From CAZYQW01 sp964649825 (GTDB lineage: Bacteria; Planctomycetota; B15-G4; JADJEK01), in assembly GCA_964649825.1 (NCBI GenBank), contig CAZYQW010000008.1:1-25720 (forward strand): a stretch of DNA of 25,720 bases. The letters are read 5' to 3'. Under the pieces are notes generated by a model. It was not told the origin of the DNA and searched no databases. It worked only from the letters and a program-made list of their open reading frames with translations. Of this stretch, positions 7,335 through 15,795 are shown in pieces; position 1 is the stretch's first letter, and each line of letters starts with the position of its first letter. A program made the translations under genes and the position numbers.

Positions 7335-7576
7335 GAAACTCCTCCATAGGTGATTGAGGGTGCTGAACGATACCGCAGATTCGCCGGCACGGGGATACCG
7401 AGCCCAACGCGAAACTGGGGCGATGTTTTGACGCGACGGCGCGCCTCGAATGTTTCCTTCGATTCCCATGAGGATGGGAACGGGTCGCGCTGGTGCATTC
7501 TCCCCATCGAACCGGCTCGGCCAGGCTCCGGCCTCCCCCACCCAGCGAACCGAAGTCGAGTGATATACTCCGCTTC
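7335..7576. other. Divergent promoter region
   Basis: These 242 bp carry promoters for the oxidoreductase (minus) and the polysaccharide operon (plus). On the minus strand a TATCGT hexamer (complement of 7367-7372) precedes the GGAGGAG site by about 30 bp. On the plus strand an extended -10 (TGATATACT, 7561-7569) stands seven bases before the GTG start of the operon. Confidence 0.45.
7561..7569 (+). promoter_or_regulatory. Extended -10 promoter (TGaTATACT), probable leaderless start
   Basis: TG-N-TATACT is a good extended -10 element. It ends exactly seven bases before GTG 7577, so RNA should begin at or next to the start codon. No Shine-Dalgarno sequence is visible between. The same spacing recurs at other genes of this locus. 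Confidence 0.5.
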
Positions 7577-9637
7577 GTGATCGGCTCCGCTCTCCTCCTC
7601 CTGCTCCTCTCCAGCCTTGCTCTATTTCATGGACTCAACCAGGTCATCGCGCTTCCGCGGGTCCCGGTCGTTCTGGAAGCAGGGTACGGCTGGTGGGTCG
7701 CCACGGTGTTCACCCTCGCGCAGATCGGGATCGGCCGGGCGTGGGCCCGCACGCGCTGGCTGGGAAGGCGACGTCTCGAGGGCCTCGGGGACGTGGCGAC
7801 GGCGGCAGCGATCGGGCTCGCCACGACGAGCACGATCCTCCTCGTCGTCGGTCTGCTCGGCGGCCTCGACCGCGAGGGCGCGCTGGTGGTGTCGACGATC
7901 CTCCTCGCGTTCGCGATCTCGACGGTGGCGGCGCGGCGGCGACCGCAAAGCGCCGCTTCCCGCCGATGGGCCTGGCGGTGCGCCCTGCGAGCGCTTGTCG
8001 TCATCGTCCTCGCGACACCCTACTTCGTGCAGACGCTCCTGCCGGACTCCGACTGGGATTCCGCCCTCTATCACCTGCCCCTCGCGGAGCGGCTCCTCGA
8101 CGGAGCGCTCTGGACCCAGGACCTGCCGCTGCACGCGTACTACCGCCCGGCGTCCATCCACCTGATCTACGCGTACTTCGAACGGATCGGCGGCGAAGCC
8201 GCGATCACTCCGTTGAACGCGATCGCGGTCCTCCTCGTCCTCGCCGCGACGGCGGGGCTCGCGCGGGCGATCGGGGGACGTCGCGCCGCCGGCATCGCGG
8301 TCGCCATCGTCGTGTCGGCGAACCTCCTCCTCGAGCTCGGCCTCGACGCCCGGGTCGATCCGTTCCTCGTGCTGTTCTCGGCCGTCGGCGCGCTCGCGCT
8401 CGTGCGTTCGATCCGTCGTCCCGCGCGCGCGGGCTACCTCTTGGTCGTCGCGATCGCGGCCGGCGGCGCGATCGGCGCCAAGTACAACGGGCTCGCGATC
8501 GCGGCGTCGCTCCTCGCGGTCAGCTCGATCTTCTGGTTCCTGCGGTCGCCGCTTCCCGCCGGGAGGCAAATCCTGCTGGTGGCGCTCGCATTGCCGCTCG
8601 TGCTCGTTCCATCTGGCTTCTGGTACGTCCGCAACCAAGTCCTGATGAACGACGCGGTCTACCCGTTCACGAACGGCGCGTTGTTCCGCGACGCGAGCGG
8701 CCATCTCGTCCCGTTCTCGGGGAGGATGCGGCGCGTCCCTCCCCACGCGCGGTCGGCGGCCGCGACCCAGGAGTACGTCGGCGAGATCAAGGACGACCGA
8801 GGCGACCGAAAGAACGCGAAGCCGTCGGCCGGGCTCCTCGTCGACGCCGTCACGAACCCGGAGCGCTACGACTCGAAACCGCTCCACCGCGTGTCGCCGT
8901 TCTTCCTTCTCTTCATCGTCCTGCCGTTCGCGATCCGGACCGCGCCGGCGATCGCGCTGGCGGCGTCGGTGCTCGCCGCGTACGCCGTCCTCGCGCTGCG
9001 ATCGCCCGAGATCCGCTATCTCGCGCCCATCTTTCCCGCCCTCGCCGCGGGGGCCGGCGCCGTCCTCGTCCGGTTTCCGCGCGGCTGGATCCACGCGCCC
9101 GTCGTGCTCGGTCTCGCCGGCTTGATCGGGATGAACGCGTGGGCCGAGTTCGAGAAGGCGCGCGAGCTCGATCCCGCCGCGTACCTGTCGGGACGCGAGG
9201 ACCGCATCGAGTACCTGGCGCGCGTCGGCTACAACGGCGAGGTCCACATGCCGCGCCTCGCGAAGTGGCTGAACGCGCAGATCGACGCCGGCCGCGTGCC
9301 GCCCGACGCGCGCGTCTACATGCTCGCCGAGGCCAAGGGACACCTCCTTCGCTGCCCGTACACGCCGGCGCTCAGCAACTCGTTCGTCGAGTTCTTCGTC
9401 GAGCTGAAGAACCACAAGTTCCGCCGCGGCAAGCTGGCCCAGTCCCTCATCGATCGCGGCTACTGGTTCGTGCTCGTGAACCGCGGCTGGGTGGTCTGGA
9501 ACCTGCGGAACTCGGCCGTGAACCGGCCCGTGCTTCAAACCGCGATGCACCATCTCGACCTCTTCCTCGCGAAGCACTGCGGACTCGTGGTACGGCAGGG
9601 AGATATCTCGCTCTATCGGATGCGAGCGAAGCCGTGA
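7577..9637 (+). CDS. GT-C-type polytopic membrane glycosyltransferase-like protein
   Basis: I place the start at GTG 7577 (686 residues). It opens directly into a hydrophobic helix (VIGSALLLLLLSSLALF) just after a -10 element, while the 28 residues encoded upstream are Pro/Arg-rich. The protein has about a dozen predicted membrane helices. The first large extracytoplasmic loop holds PDSDWDSALYHLPLAERLL (Asp157, Asp159, Asp161). That is the acidic D..Y H.P motif of PMT/ArnT/GT39-like GT-C enzymes, which use polyprenyl-phosphate sugars. A soluble C-terminal domain of about 150 residues follows (from EFEKARELDPAAYL). The role could be decoration of lipid-linked glycan on the outer face of the membrane. 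It is the first gene of a three-gene operon and its stop overlaps the next start (GTGA). Donor and acceptor are unknown. Confidence 0.75.
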   Translation: MIGSALLLLLLSSLALFHGLNQVIALPRVPVVLEAGYGWWVATVFTLAQIGIGRAWARTRWLGRRRLEGLGDVATAAAIGLATTSTILLVVGLLGGLDREGALVVSTILLAFAISTVAARRRPQSAASRRWAWRCALRALVVIVLATPYFVQTLLPDSDWDSALYHLPLAERLLDGALWTQDLPLHAYYRPASIHLIYAYFERIGGEAAITPLNAIAVLLVLAATAGLARAIGGRRAAGIAVAIVVSANLLLELGLDARVDPFLVLFSAVGALALVRSIRRPARAGYLLVVAIAAGGAIGAKYNGLAIAASLLAVSSIFWFLRSPLPAGRQILLVALALPLVLVPSGFWYVRNQVLMNDAVYPFTNGALFRDASGHLVPFSGRMRRVPPHARSAAATQEYVGEIKDDRGDRKNAKPSAGLLVDAVTNPERYDSKPLHRVSPFFLLFIVLPFAIRTAPAIALAASVLAAYAVLALRSPEIRYLAPIFPALAAGAGAVLVRFPRGWIHAPVVLGLAGLIGMNAWAEFEKARELDPAAYLSGREDRIEYLARVGYNGEVHMPRLAKWLNAQIDAGRVPPDARVYMLAEAKGHLLRCPYTPALSNSFVEFFVELKNHKFRRGKLAQSLIDRGYWFVLVNRGWVVWNLRNSAVNRPVLQTAMHHLDLFLAKHCGLVVRQGDISLYRMRAKP

Positions 9638-10614
9638 ACGAGCCCCCCGGTACGGACGCGACGTGCTGCATCACGGTGACGCATGAAAGCGACCACGTGA
9701 TCGATGCGTTCCTCGACGGCTTCGAGCGCATGGTGGCGGGACGACCCCGCCCCGTCCACCTGATCGTCGTCGACAACGCTTCGACGGATCGGACGCGCGA
9801 ACGACTCCGCTCCCGCGGCGTCGACGTGGTCGCGTGCAACGAGAACCGCGGCTGGGGCGCGGGGAACAACCGCGGGCTCGAGCGTTGCCCGGTCGCCGCG
9901 GGATCGGTGCTCTTCCTGAACCCCGACGTTTGCCTGCCGCCGGCCGCGTTGTCGCGGCTCGAGCAGGCAATGGCGTCGGACGACGCGATCGGGGCGGTCG
10001 TCCCCCGGTTCCGTCGCGGAGGCGTCTTGCGCGACGGCGCGCTGCCCGACTACGACCTCGCCGACGCGTACCTCGGGATCGTCGGGCGGCGACGCCTCAA
10101 GGTGCGCCGGCTCTCGCGACGCCTGCGACACGGCGCCGTGATCCCGCTCGACGGCGCGTACCCGGAGGGGGCCTGCGCGCTCGTGAGGCGCTCCGCGCTC
10201 GATCGGGTCGGTCCGTTCGACGAGCGCTTCTTCCTCTTCTTCGACGACACCGACTTCGGCCGACGCTTGCGGGCCGCGGGGTTCTCGGCCGCCCTCGCCG
10301 GTGACGCGGTCGCCGACGAGGCGAAGACGAAGGGCTCGCGCGCGGCGAGGAACGGGGACCCCGGAGAGGAGCGGCTTGCGCGCTACCTCCACTACCTGGC
10401 GGCCGGGCTCCGCTACTACGACAAGTGGTGGGGGACTCGGACCGCGCGGCGGATCGCGCGTCATTGGCTCCGGTTCGACCTTCCCATCCAGGGCCGACGG
10501 TGGCGCCGACTCCATCACGTCGATGGGGTGCAGCGTCGCGCTCGCGACGTCGTGCTCTCCTTTCTCGAATCGACGGAGCCGAGGGGCCTCGAGTCGGCGG
10601 AGTCGGCGGATTGA
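9634..10614 (+). CDS. GT2 glycosyltransferase (rhamnosyltransferase-like)
   Basis: The start is GTG 9634, whose GTGA overlaps the stop of the upstream gene; the longer frame to 7693 is the antiparallel shadow of that gene. The 326-residue protein has a GT-A fold: a nucleotide-binding strand LIVVDNASTD (about 43-52), NENRGWGAGNNRGL (69-82), the metal-site variant NPDV (96-99) in place of DxD, and the acceptor-side signature PEGACALVRRSALDRVGPFDERFFLFFDDTDFGRR split over 177-211. The NxD variant and the F(D/E)DTDF motif match the WcaE/RfbN-like group of family 2, many of which transfer rhamnose or similar sugars. It acts in the cytoplasm at the membrane. Start and stop overlaps on both sides indicate translational coupling. 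Confidence 0.88.
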   Translation: MNEPPGTDATCCITVTHESDHVIDAFLDGFERMVAGRPRPVHLIVVDNASTDRTRERLRSRGVDVVACNENRGWGAGNNRGLERCPVAAGSVLFLNPDVCLPPAALSRLEQAMASDDAIGAVVPRFRRGGVLRDGALPDYDLADAYLGIVGRRRLKVRRLSRRLRHGAVIPLDGAYPEGACALVRRSALDRVGPFDERFFLFFDDTDFGRRLRAAGFSAALAGDAVADEAKTKGSRAARNGDPGEERLARYLHYLAAGLRYYDKWWGTRTARRIARHWLRFDLPIQGRRWRRLHHVDGVQRRARDVVLSFLESTEPRGLESAESAD

Positions 10615-11864
10615 ACCGGCGAAGATCGAGGACGATCCTCATCATCAGCCAGGTGTACGTGCCCGATCCCGCCAGCCTCGGCCAGCACATGGCCGACGCG
10701 GCGGCCGAGTTGGCACGGCGTGGCTTCGCGGTGCGCGTCCTGACGTCGGCGCGCGGCTACGACGATCCCTCCATCCGCTATCCGTCGCGCGAGACACGCG
10801 ATGGGGTCGAGATCCGCCGCCTCCCGCTCTCGTCGTTCGGCAAGCGCTCGATTCCCCGGCGGGTGGCCGGCTCGCTCGCGTTCCTCGGCCAGGCAGTGGC
10901 CCGTGGTCTGTTCCTACGCGGCCTCGACTCGATCCTGATCAGCACGTCGCCGCCGATGGCGTCGATCGCCGCGCTGGCGATCGGCTTCGTGCGGCGCGTG
11001 CCGATGACTTATTGGTGCATGGACCTGAACCCGGACCAGGCGGTCGCGCTCGGCCGCGTTCGGGAAGGGTCGTTCGCCGTGCGCCTCTTCGACGCCCTGA
11101 ACCGCCGGATCCTGGCGCGCGCGCGACGAGTCGTGGCGATGGATCGCTTCATGGCGCGGCGCCTCGAAGCGAAGCACGCCCTCGACGGCCGGCTCGTCGT
11201 GGTGCCGCCGTGGCCGCACGACGACGCCGCGGAGCGCGCGCAATGCGCGGAGGACGCGGGCGCCGCGTTTCGACGGACCCACGGGCTTCAAGGGAAGCTC
11301 GTCCTCATGTACAGCGGCAACCACAGCCCTGCGCACCCGCTGGAGACGCTGCTCGCGGCCGCGCGACGCCTCGCCGACCGGAGCGACGTCGCGTTCGTCT
11401 TCATCGGCGGCGGGCTCGCCAAGGCGGCGGTCGACGCCGAGGTGGCGGCGGGCGCCCCCAACGTCCGATCCCTGCCCTACCAGCCGCTCGAGTCGCTCGG
11501 CGAGTCTCTCTCCGCGGCGGACGTCCACCTCGTCACGTTCGGGACGGCCATGGTGGGGATCGTCCATCCGTGCAAAGCGTACGGCGCGATGAGCGTGGCG
11601 CGACCGCTCTTTCTCGTCGGCCCGCACGACTGCCCGGTCGCCGAGCTGATCGACCGCTACGACGTCGGCTGGCGCGTCGATCACGGCGACGTCGACGGCG
11701 CGGAGCGTCTCGTACGCTGGCTCGCCGACGCGGACCGGGCGGCGATCGTCGAGAGGGGCCGGCGCGCCCGCGACGCGATCCGATCGGATCTCTCGCGGAC
11801 CACCCTCCGCGCACGCCTCTGCGACGTCGTGGAAGCGGCGTCAGCCGAACAGGACGTGCCTTAG
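10611..11864 (+). CDS. GT4 family glycosyltransferase (WbuB-like)
   Basis: The start is TTG 10611, forming a TTGA overlap with the upstream stop; a GGAG lies eight bases upstream. The 417-residue protein shows the GT-B pattern of family 4. The N-terminal Rossmann domain has TILIISQVYVPDPASLGQHM (8-27) and STSPPMASIAAL (111-122). The C-terminal domain opens with LVLMYSGNHSPAH (230-242). Near the end, VGIVHPCKAYGAMSVARPLF (315-334) is the donor-binding motif typical of WbuB-like N-acetylfucosamine transferases, in the form G(I/V)..(P/S)K.Y. The classical EX7E pair is not intact. It is probably cytosolic and membrane-associated, adding one sugar to a lipid-linked oligosaccharide. Its last 24 bp overlap the convergent gene at 11841. 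Confidence 0.87.
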   Translation: MNRRRSRTILIISQVYVPDPASLGQHMADAAAELARRGFAVRVLTSARGYDDPSIRYPSRETRDGVEIRRLPLSSFGKRSIPRRVAGSLAFLGQAVARGLFLRGLDSILISTSPPMASIAALAIGFVRRVPMTYWCMDLNPDQAVALGRVREGSFAVRLFDALNRRILARARRVVAMDRFMARRLEAKHALDGRLVVVPPWPHDDAAERAQCAEDAGAAFRRTHGLQGKLVLMYSGNHSPAHPLETLLAAARRLADRSDVAFVFIGGGLAKAAVDAEVAAGAPNVRSLPYQPLESLGESLSAADVHLVTFGTAMVGIVHPCKAYGAMSVARPLFLVGPHDCPVAELIDRYDVGWRVDHGDVDGAERLVRWLADADRAAIVERGRRARDAIRSDLSRTTLRARLCDVVEAASAEQDVP

Positions 11865-12899
11865 ACGCTCCAGGTGCCGAGCGCGCCGGTACGAGTCGGC
11901 GTGAACGCGGTTGGCGAGGCCGATCGCGCGCCACCGGTGGCGCTCGTCGCGCGCGCCGGCCAGCGCGGACGCCAGCGCCTCCACCGAGCGGGGCGCCACG
12001 AGAACTCCGTTCACTCCGTCGGCGAAGACGTCGCGGATGCCGCCGTGATCGGTCGTGATGACCCCGCACCCCGACGCGAACGCTTCGAGAATCGACAGAG
12101 GCTGACCTTCGTACGGATACCACGTCGGCAGGCAGAGGACGTGGGCGTGGGCGAGCAGGTCGCGACGTTGCGCGCCGTCGACGACGCCATGGTAACGAAC
12201 CGACGGACCGAGACGACCGATCGCGTCCTTCATGCCCGCCTCCACGCACGCGCCCGCCAGGTCGAGGACCGCTCCTTCGACGCGACCGACGGCGTCGACG
12301 ACGACCCGCCATCCTTTCGACTCGAACAGTGCGCCGAGAAAGAGGACGCGGAGCGGGCCCGGTGCGTCGAACCTCGCGCGGATCTCCGGCTCGCTCCGGA
12401 ACAGGTCGTCGTCGGCGAAGTTCTCGACCACCGCGACGCGGTCGGCCGGGACGACGTCTTGGAACAGACGGCGCAGGCTCTCGCCTTCGACGACCGCCGC
12501 CCGGACGTCGCGGAGCATGCGGCGGTTCAGCGCGCGCAGGAGACGCGAACGGGCGTAGACCGTCCGCGCGATCCCTCCCCCGTGGACGTGGACGACGGTC
12601 CGGGCGCGGCTCTTGCCGAGGGCGGCGAGCAGCGTGAGGTCCTTCGCGTTCCCCGCGACCGATTGCGCGAGGTTCATGTAGACGACGTCGGCCCGCCGCG
12701 AGAGACGCGACGCCTTCCGCAAGAAGCCCGGCACGCGACGCGCCTGCGCGAACGTGAACCCCTGCCGATGTTCCCCCTTCATGAGGTCGACGACGTCGAC
12801 GTCGTGGTCGACGCGCAGGTCGTCCAGGAGGGTACGGCAGGCGCGGGACTGTCCGGTCAACGGGGGAGGCAGCGGCGCGAGGAACAGAACCCGGGTCAT
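11841..12899 (-). CDS. GT4 family glycosyltransferase
   Basis: The start is ATG 12899, opening into MTRVLFLAPLPPPLTGQSRA, a typical GT-B N-terminus; the frame upstream to 13658 is Arg/Glu/His-rich shadow. A GGTGA lies just before the start. The 352-residue protein has a C-terminal domain beginning LRVLFLGALFESKGW (183-197) and a complete EX7E motif, E264-GQPLSIL-E272, followed by AFASGCGVITTDHGGI. This is a retaining GT4 enzyme, cytosolic, acting on a lipid-linked acceptor. It diverges from the Wzy-like gene with only 30 bp between start codons, and its 3' end overlaps the convergent GT4 gene by 24 bp. Donor sugar cannot be told from sequence. Confidence 0.9.
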   Translation of the reverse strand: MTRVLFLAPLPPPLTGQSRACRTLLDDLRVDHDVDVVDLMKGEHRQGFTFAQARRVPGFLRKASRLSRRADVVYMNLAQSVAGNAKDLTLLAALGKSRARTVVHVHGGGIARTVYARSRLLRALNRRMLRDVRAAVVEGESLRRLFQDVVPADRVAVVENFADDDLFRSEPEIRARFDAPGPLRVLFLGALFESKGWRVVVDAVGRVEGAVLDLAGACVEAGMKDAIGRLGPSVRYHGVVDGAQRRDLLAHAHVLCLPTWYPYEGQPLSILEAFASGCGVITTDHGGIRDVFADGVNGVLVAPRSVEALASALAGARDERHRWRAIGLANRVHADSYRRARHLERLRHVLFG

Positions 12900-12929
12900 T
12901 CGCTCACCCCATGCCCTACGATCCCAGCC
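12900..12929. promoter_or_regulatory. 30-bp divergent promoter region
   Basis: Two divergent start codons (ATG 12899 minus, ATG 12930 plus) are only 30 bp apart. TACGAT at 12917-12922 is a -10-like hexamer ending seven bases before the plus-strand ATG, implying a leaderless message. On the minus strand GGTGA lies close to its ATG and ATCGTA overlaps the same six bases. The -35 contacts of each promoter would lie inside the opposite gene. Confidence 0.4.
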
Positions 12930-14174
12930 ATGTCCGCACCCGCTCCGCGCCGCGCCGACGTCGTTGGACGTGCCCTGTTCGCGCTCGGCGTCGTCACCTT
13001 GCCGTTCGAGAACTTCCGCTTCGCGCCGAGCAAGGGATGGGCGGCGATCGCGCCGATCTTCTTCGCACTGTACGTCCTGTGGAACGTGCGGCGACTCCCC
13101 GAATCGGTGGTCCGCCTGCGTCGCGTGTGGCTCGTGCTCGGGGCCATCGTCGCTCTGTCGTCGCTCTCGTACCTGCGGCATCCTCCTCTCCTGTTCAACT
13201 GGATGGACGCCGCGCGGTCGCTCGGACTGGGCGTCGCGTTCCTCGTCGCTCTCGACCTGCGCTTCGCGGACGGCCATGACCCGGGCCCGGCGCTGCGTCT
13301 GGTCGCCGCGGCGTTCGCGGCCGCGCTCCTGCTCGGCGCGATCCAGTTCCTCGCCATCAAGCTCGGCTGGGACGACCTCGTCGACCTCCATCGCGCCGCG
13401 GTCAAGCGGGACGTGCTGCGCGCCGGTCGCGTGCAGTTCGGGTTCACCGAGCCGGCGTTCGCGTCGATGCACGTGTTCGGCGTCCTGCTGCCGCTCGCGA
13501 TCTGCTTCCGGCGACGGCGCGAGGCGCGGTGGATCGTCGCCGTGCTCGTCGGCTTCATCGGGTTCGGGCTGCTCACGCGGTTCAGCCTCCGCTTCGTGCT
13601 CGACGGGCTCGTCGTGCTCACGTTCGCGGTCGGCGTTCGACTCGCACGCGGCGCGCATCCGCTCCGGGACCTCGTGATCGGCGCGCTGCTGCTCGGGGCG
13701 CTCGGCACGCTCACGTACCAGAAAAGCCCGCGGCTGCGGCGGATCGTGACGAACGGCGTCTACGCCGATGGCTCGCTCGCGTCACGGTGGTTTCGCGTGC
13801 AGGCGAGCGCGATCGGGTGGATGGATGACCCCGTCTCGTTCGTGCTCGGTCACGGACTCGGAAACCTGTGGGTCCCAGTGCGGGCCGGGTACGACGAGGC
13901 CGCGGCGTCCTACGCGTCCGACTACCGGCGCGAGGTGGCGCACCTCGCCGAACGCCGAGCCACGACCGTGCTCTCGATGCACGTGCGCGTGATCTCGGAG
14001 TTCGGCGTGGTCGCGTACCTCGTGCTTCTCGTGCTTCTGTTCGACCGGCGCCGGCCGTTCTCGTCGCTGGTCATCCTCTACGTCTACCTGCAGTTCGACT
14101 CGTACGCGTTCTACGCGATCTGGCTCCACGTCCATGCGATGCGCGCACCGAGAAGCCCGACCGCGCTCAGTTGA
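12930..14174 (+). CDS. O-antigen polymerase/ligase-like membrane protein (Wzy candidate)
   Basis: The ATG at 12930 gives 414 residues. The longer frame upstream to 11874 is the reverse of the GT4 gene. The protein has about 10-11 hydrophobic segments, with Arg-rich short cytosolic loops (FRRRREARW, FDRRRPF). A large extracytoplasmic loop lies between about residues 250 and 355; it contains GHGLGNLW and a soluble stretch rich in Tyr, Asp and Arg. This is the topology of the Wzy/WaaL (O-antigen polymerase/ligase) superfamily, in which the loop carries Arg and His residues that handle undecaprenyl-linked glycan. With an initiating transferase and a flippase in the same locus, polymerase is the likely job, but ligase cannot be excluded. 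It overlaps the convergent gene by 8 bp. Confidence 0.75.
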   Translation: MSAPAPRRADVVGRALFALGVVTLPFENFRFAPSKGWAAIAPIFFALYVLWNVRRLPESVVRLRRVWLVLGAIVALSSLSYLRHPPLLFNWMDAARSLGLGVAFLVALDLRFADGHDPGPALRLVAAAFAAALLLGAIQFLAIKLGWDDLVDLHRAAVKRDVLRAGRVQFGFTEPAFASMHVFGVLLPLAICFRRRREARWIVAVLVGFIGFGLLTRFSLRFVLDGLVVLTFAVGVRLARGAHPLRDLVIGALLLGALGTLTYQKSPRLRRIVTNGVYADGSLASRWFRVQASAIGWMDDPVSFVLGHGLGNLWVPVRAGYDEAAASYASDYRREVAHLAERRATTVLSMHVRVISEFGVVAYLVLLVLLFDRRRPFSSLVILYVYLQFDSYAFYAIWLHVHAMRAPRSPTALS

Positions 14175-15762
14175 AGGTGATCGAGAGTCCGTTCGAGCCC
14201 GCGAACCCGTCCGGAGCCGCCGCGTCGACGACGAAGAACTGCACGGTGGCCGTCACCCCGACCGGAACCGTGGTCGGGACGATCGTGTTCAGGACCGCGC
14301 TCCCTTGCCCCGGCCCGAACCCACCGAGCGGAAGCGAGAAGAGCGGAGGAAGCACCGGCGAGAGGAGGAACGAGCAGTTCGGCGTGAGAGGAAGGTTGGC
14401 CTGCCCGGTGCCGAGGAACACGATCGCGGTCGATCCGCCGACCGCGTCCGCGAACCGAACGGTGACCGGGAACCCGATCGCCGGGCACTGATCGACGTTC
14501 AAGGACGGGATGAAGCCACCCGCCCCGGCGCAGCCGATCCCGAACAGGAACGTCGGCGACTCGCAGACGGTCTCGAACGCTCCCATGTCGACGATCGGCG
14601 CGATCCCGTTGCCCGTGTCGGCGATCGTCACGACGTCGATGAAGCGCAGGTTGCCGTCGAGGTCGGTCGTCACGCCAGCGGAGACCGCGGTGTTGTCGCC
14701 GGAGTCGATACACGGCGACGGGACGCCGAGGCGGAAGTCGTCGAGCGGGGCCGAGAGGAACTTCGGGTCGCTCGACACGTTGCCCGTGCCCGGCCAACCG
14801 CCCTCGATGCACGACCAGGAGACGTCCAGCCCCGCGGTGAACTGCGAGCCGGTCGCGGTCGTGGCGGTGTTGACGGTGTTGCCCCAGAAGATCGAGTTGC
14901 GTATCAGCACGTTGTCATGGAGGTCCTCGATCATGAACGGCCCGTCGGCGACGTTCTGGGTCGCGGTGCAGTTCACGAACTTCGCCGCCGCCTCGTAGGT
15001 CACGAGGAGGCTCCCCTTCCAGACGCCGCGGTTGCGGACGAACAGGCAGTTCTCGAACCGCGGTGTCCCCGTGTACGAGTAGAAGACGCCGCCGTTCAGC
15101 CCGACGTTGCCGTCGAAGACGCAACCCTCGAAACTCGGGGCGCCCTCGTAGCAGTACATGACGCCGCCGTCGCTGCCACCGGCGACGTTGTCGAGGAAGC
15201 GGCAGTTCAAGAAGGCCGGCTCGCCGCCGTAGGTGCGCACCACGCCGCCGTGGCCGTCCATCGAGCGATTGTTCGAGAAGGTGCAGTTCCGGAAGACGGC
15301 CCGCATGGCGTACTCGTTCGCCATGCCGCCGCCCTGGCTCCCGGCCAGGCCGTTGATGAGATGGACGCCGTCGACGATGGTGGTGGGCGTGCTCCCACCG
15401 ACGAACTTCAACACTCTGTTCATCATCTGCGCGTCGAGGATGGTCGGGTGCGAGTCGATGTCGCGCTCCGACGGCATCGTCTCGTTGCCCACGAATCCGC
15501 CGTAGAGCGTGGTGTCGGCCGGTATCTGGAAGGCGCTGCCGTTCGTCGTGTAGGACCCCTGAGCGACCCAGAACTCGTCGCCCATCTGTCCCACCGAGAG
15601 CGCGACGGTCAGGTTCTGGTACGCCTGGGCCCAGCTCGATCCGTTCCCGTTCGACGGGGCCGAGCTGTTCACGTAGATGACGGCGGCGTTTGCCGTGGCC
15701 GCGGCGAGCGCGAACGCTCCGGCCAACGTGGCGGCGACTCGAGACTTGGTTCGGGCGTGCAT
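14167..15762 (-). CDS. Secreted right-handed beta-helix protein with recurring C-terminal domain
   Basis: The ATG at 15762 is preceded on the minus strand by AGGAGG eight bases upstream. The 531-residue protein has a signal peptide (1-26, ending ATANA). Many short coils of the parallel beta-helix type follow from about residue 50 to 400. They show repeated NCTF, NCRF, GCVF, NCLF and NSIFWGN units and GG..Y/GGV..SY turns, as in pectate-lyase-like and Chlamydia-PMP-like proteins. Residues 407-531 form the recurring C-terminal domain (FGIGCAGAGG ... GSNGLSITFN). A surface-exposed structural or glycan-binding protein is likely; no catalytic residues can be assigned. It lies 33 bp after the WecA-like gene, so it may be co-transcribed with polysaccharide genes, although its strong ribosome-binding site would also suit independent expression. 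Confidence 0.85.
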   Translation of the reverse strand: MHARTKSRVAATLAGAFALAAATANAAVIYVNSSAPSNGNGSSWAQAYQNLTVALSVGQMGDEFWVAQGSYTTNGSAFQIPADTTLYGGFVGNETMPSERDIDSHPTILDAQMMNRVLKFVGGSTPTTIVDGVHLINGLAGSQGGGMANEYAMRAVFRNCTFSNNRSMDGHGGVVRTYGGEPAFLNCRFLDNVAGGSDGGVMYCYEGAPSFEGCVFDGNVGLNGGVFYSYTGTPRFENCLFVRNRGVWKGSLLVTYEAAAKFVNCTATQNVADGPFMIEDLHDNVLIRNSIFWGNTVNTATTATGSQFTAGLDVSWSCIEGGWPGTGNVSSDPKFLSAPLDDFRLGVPSPCIDSGDNTAVSAGVTTDLDGNLRFIDVVTIADTGNGIAPIVDMGAFETVCESPTFLFGIGCAGAGGFIPSLNVDQCPAIGFPVTVRFADAVGGSTAIVFLGTGQANLPLTPNCSFLLSPVLPPLFSLPLGGFGPGQGSAVLNTIVPTTVPVGVTATVQFFVVDAAAPDGFAGSNGLSITFN

Positions 15763-15795
15763 CGATCGATCCTCCTGATTGATTCGCGGTGCCTT

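Noticed and set aside
7493..7576. GTG 7493 as start of the GT-C-like gene
   Set aside because: The extra 28 residues are Pro/Arg/Ser-rich, and a good extended -10 element lies between this codon and GTG 7577.
7622..9577. 651-codon minus-strand frame opposite the GT-C-like gene
   Set aside because: Composition is charged and repetitive with no domain; the plus strand gives clear membrane helices.
7693..9633. N-terminal 647 codons of a long plus frame leading into the GT2 gene
   Set aside because: It is an Arg/Pro-rich alternative frame over the GT-C-like gene; the GT2 domain begins only after the GTG at 9634.
11874..12929. 352-codon N-terminal extension of the Wzy-like protein
   Set aside because: The extension is the reverse of the GT4 gene, which has an intact EX7E motif; the membrane protein starts at ATG 12930.
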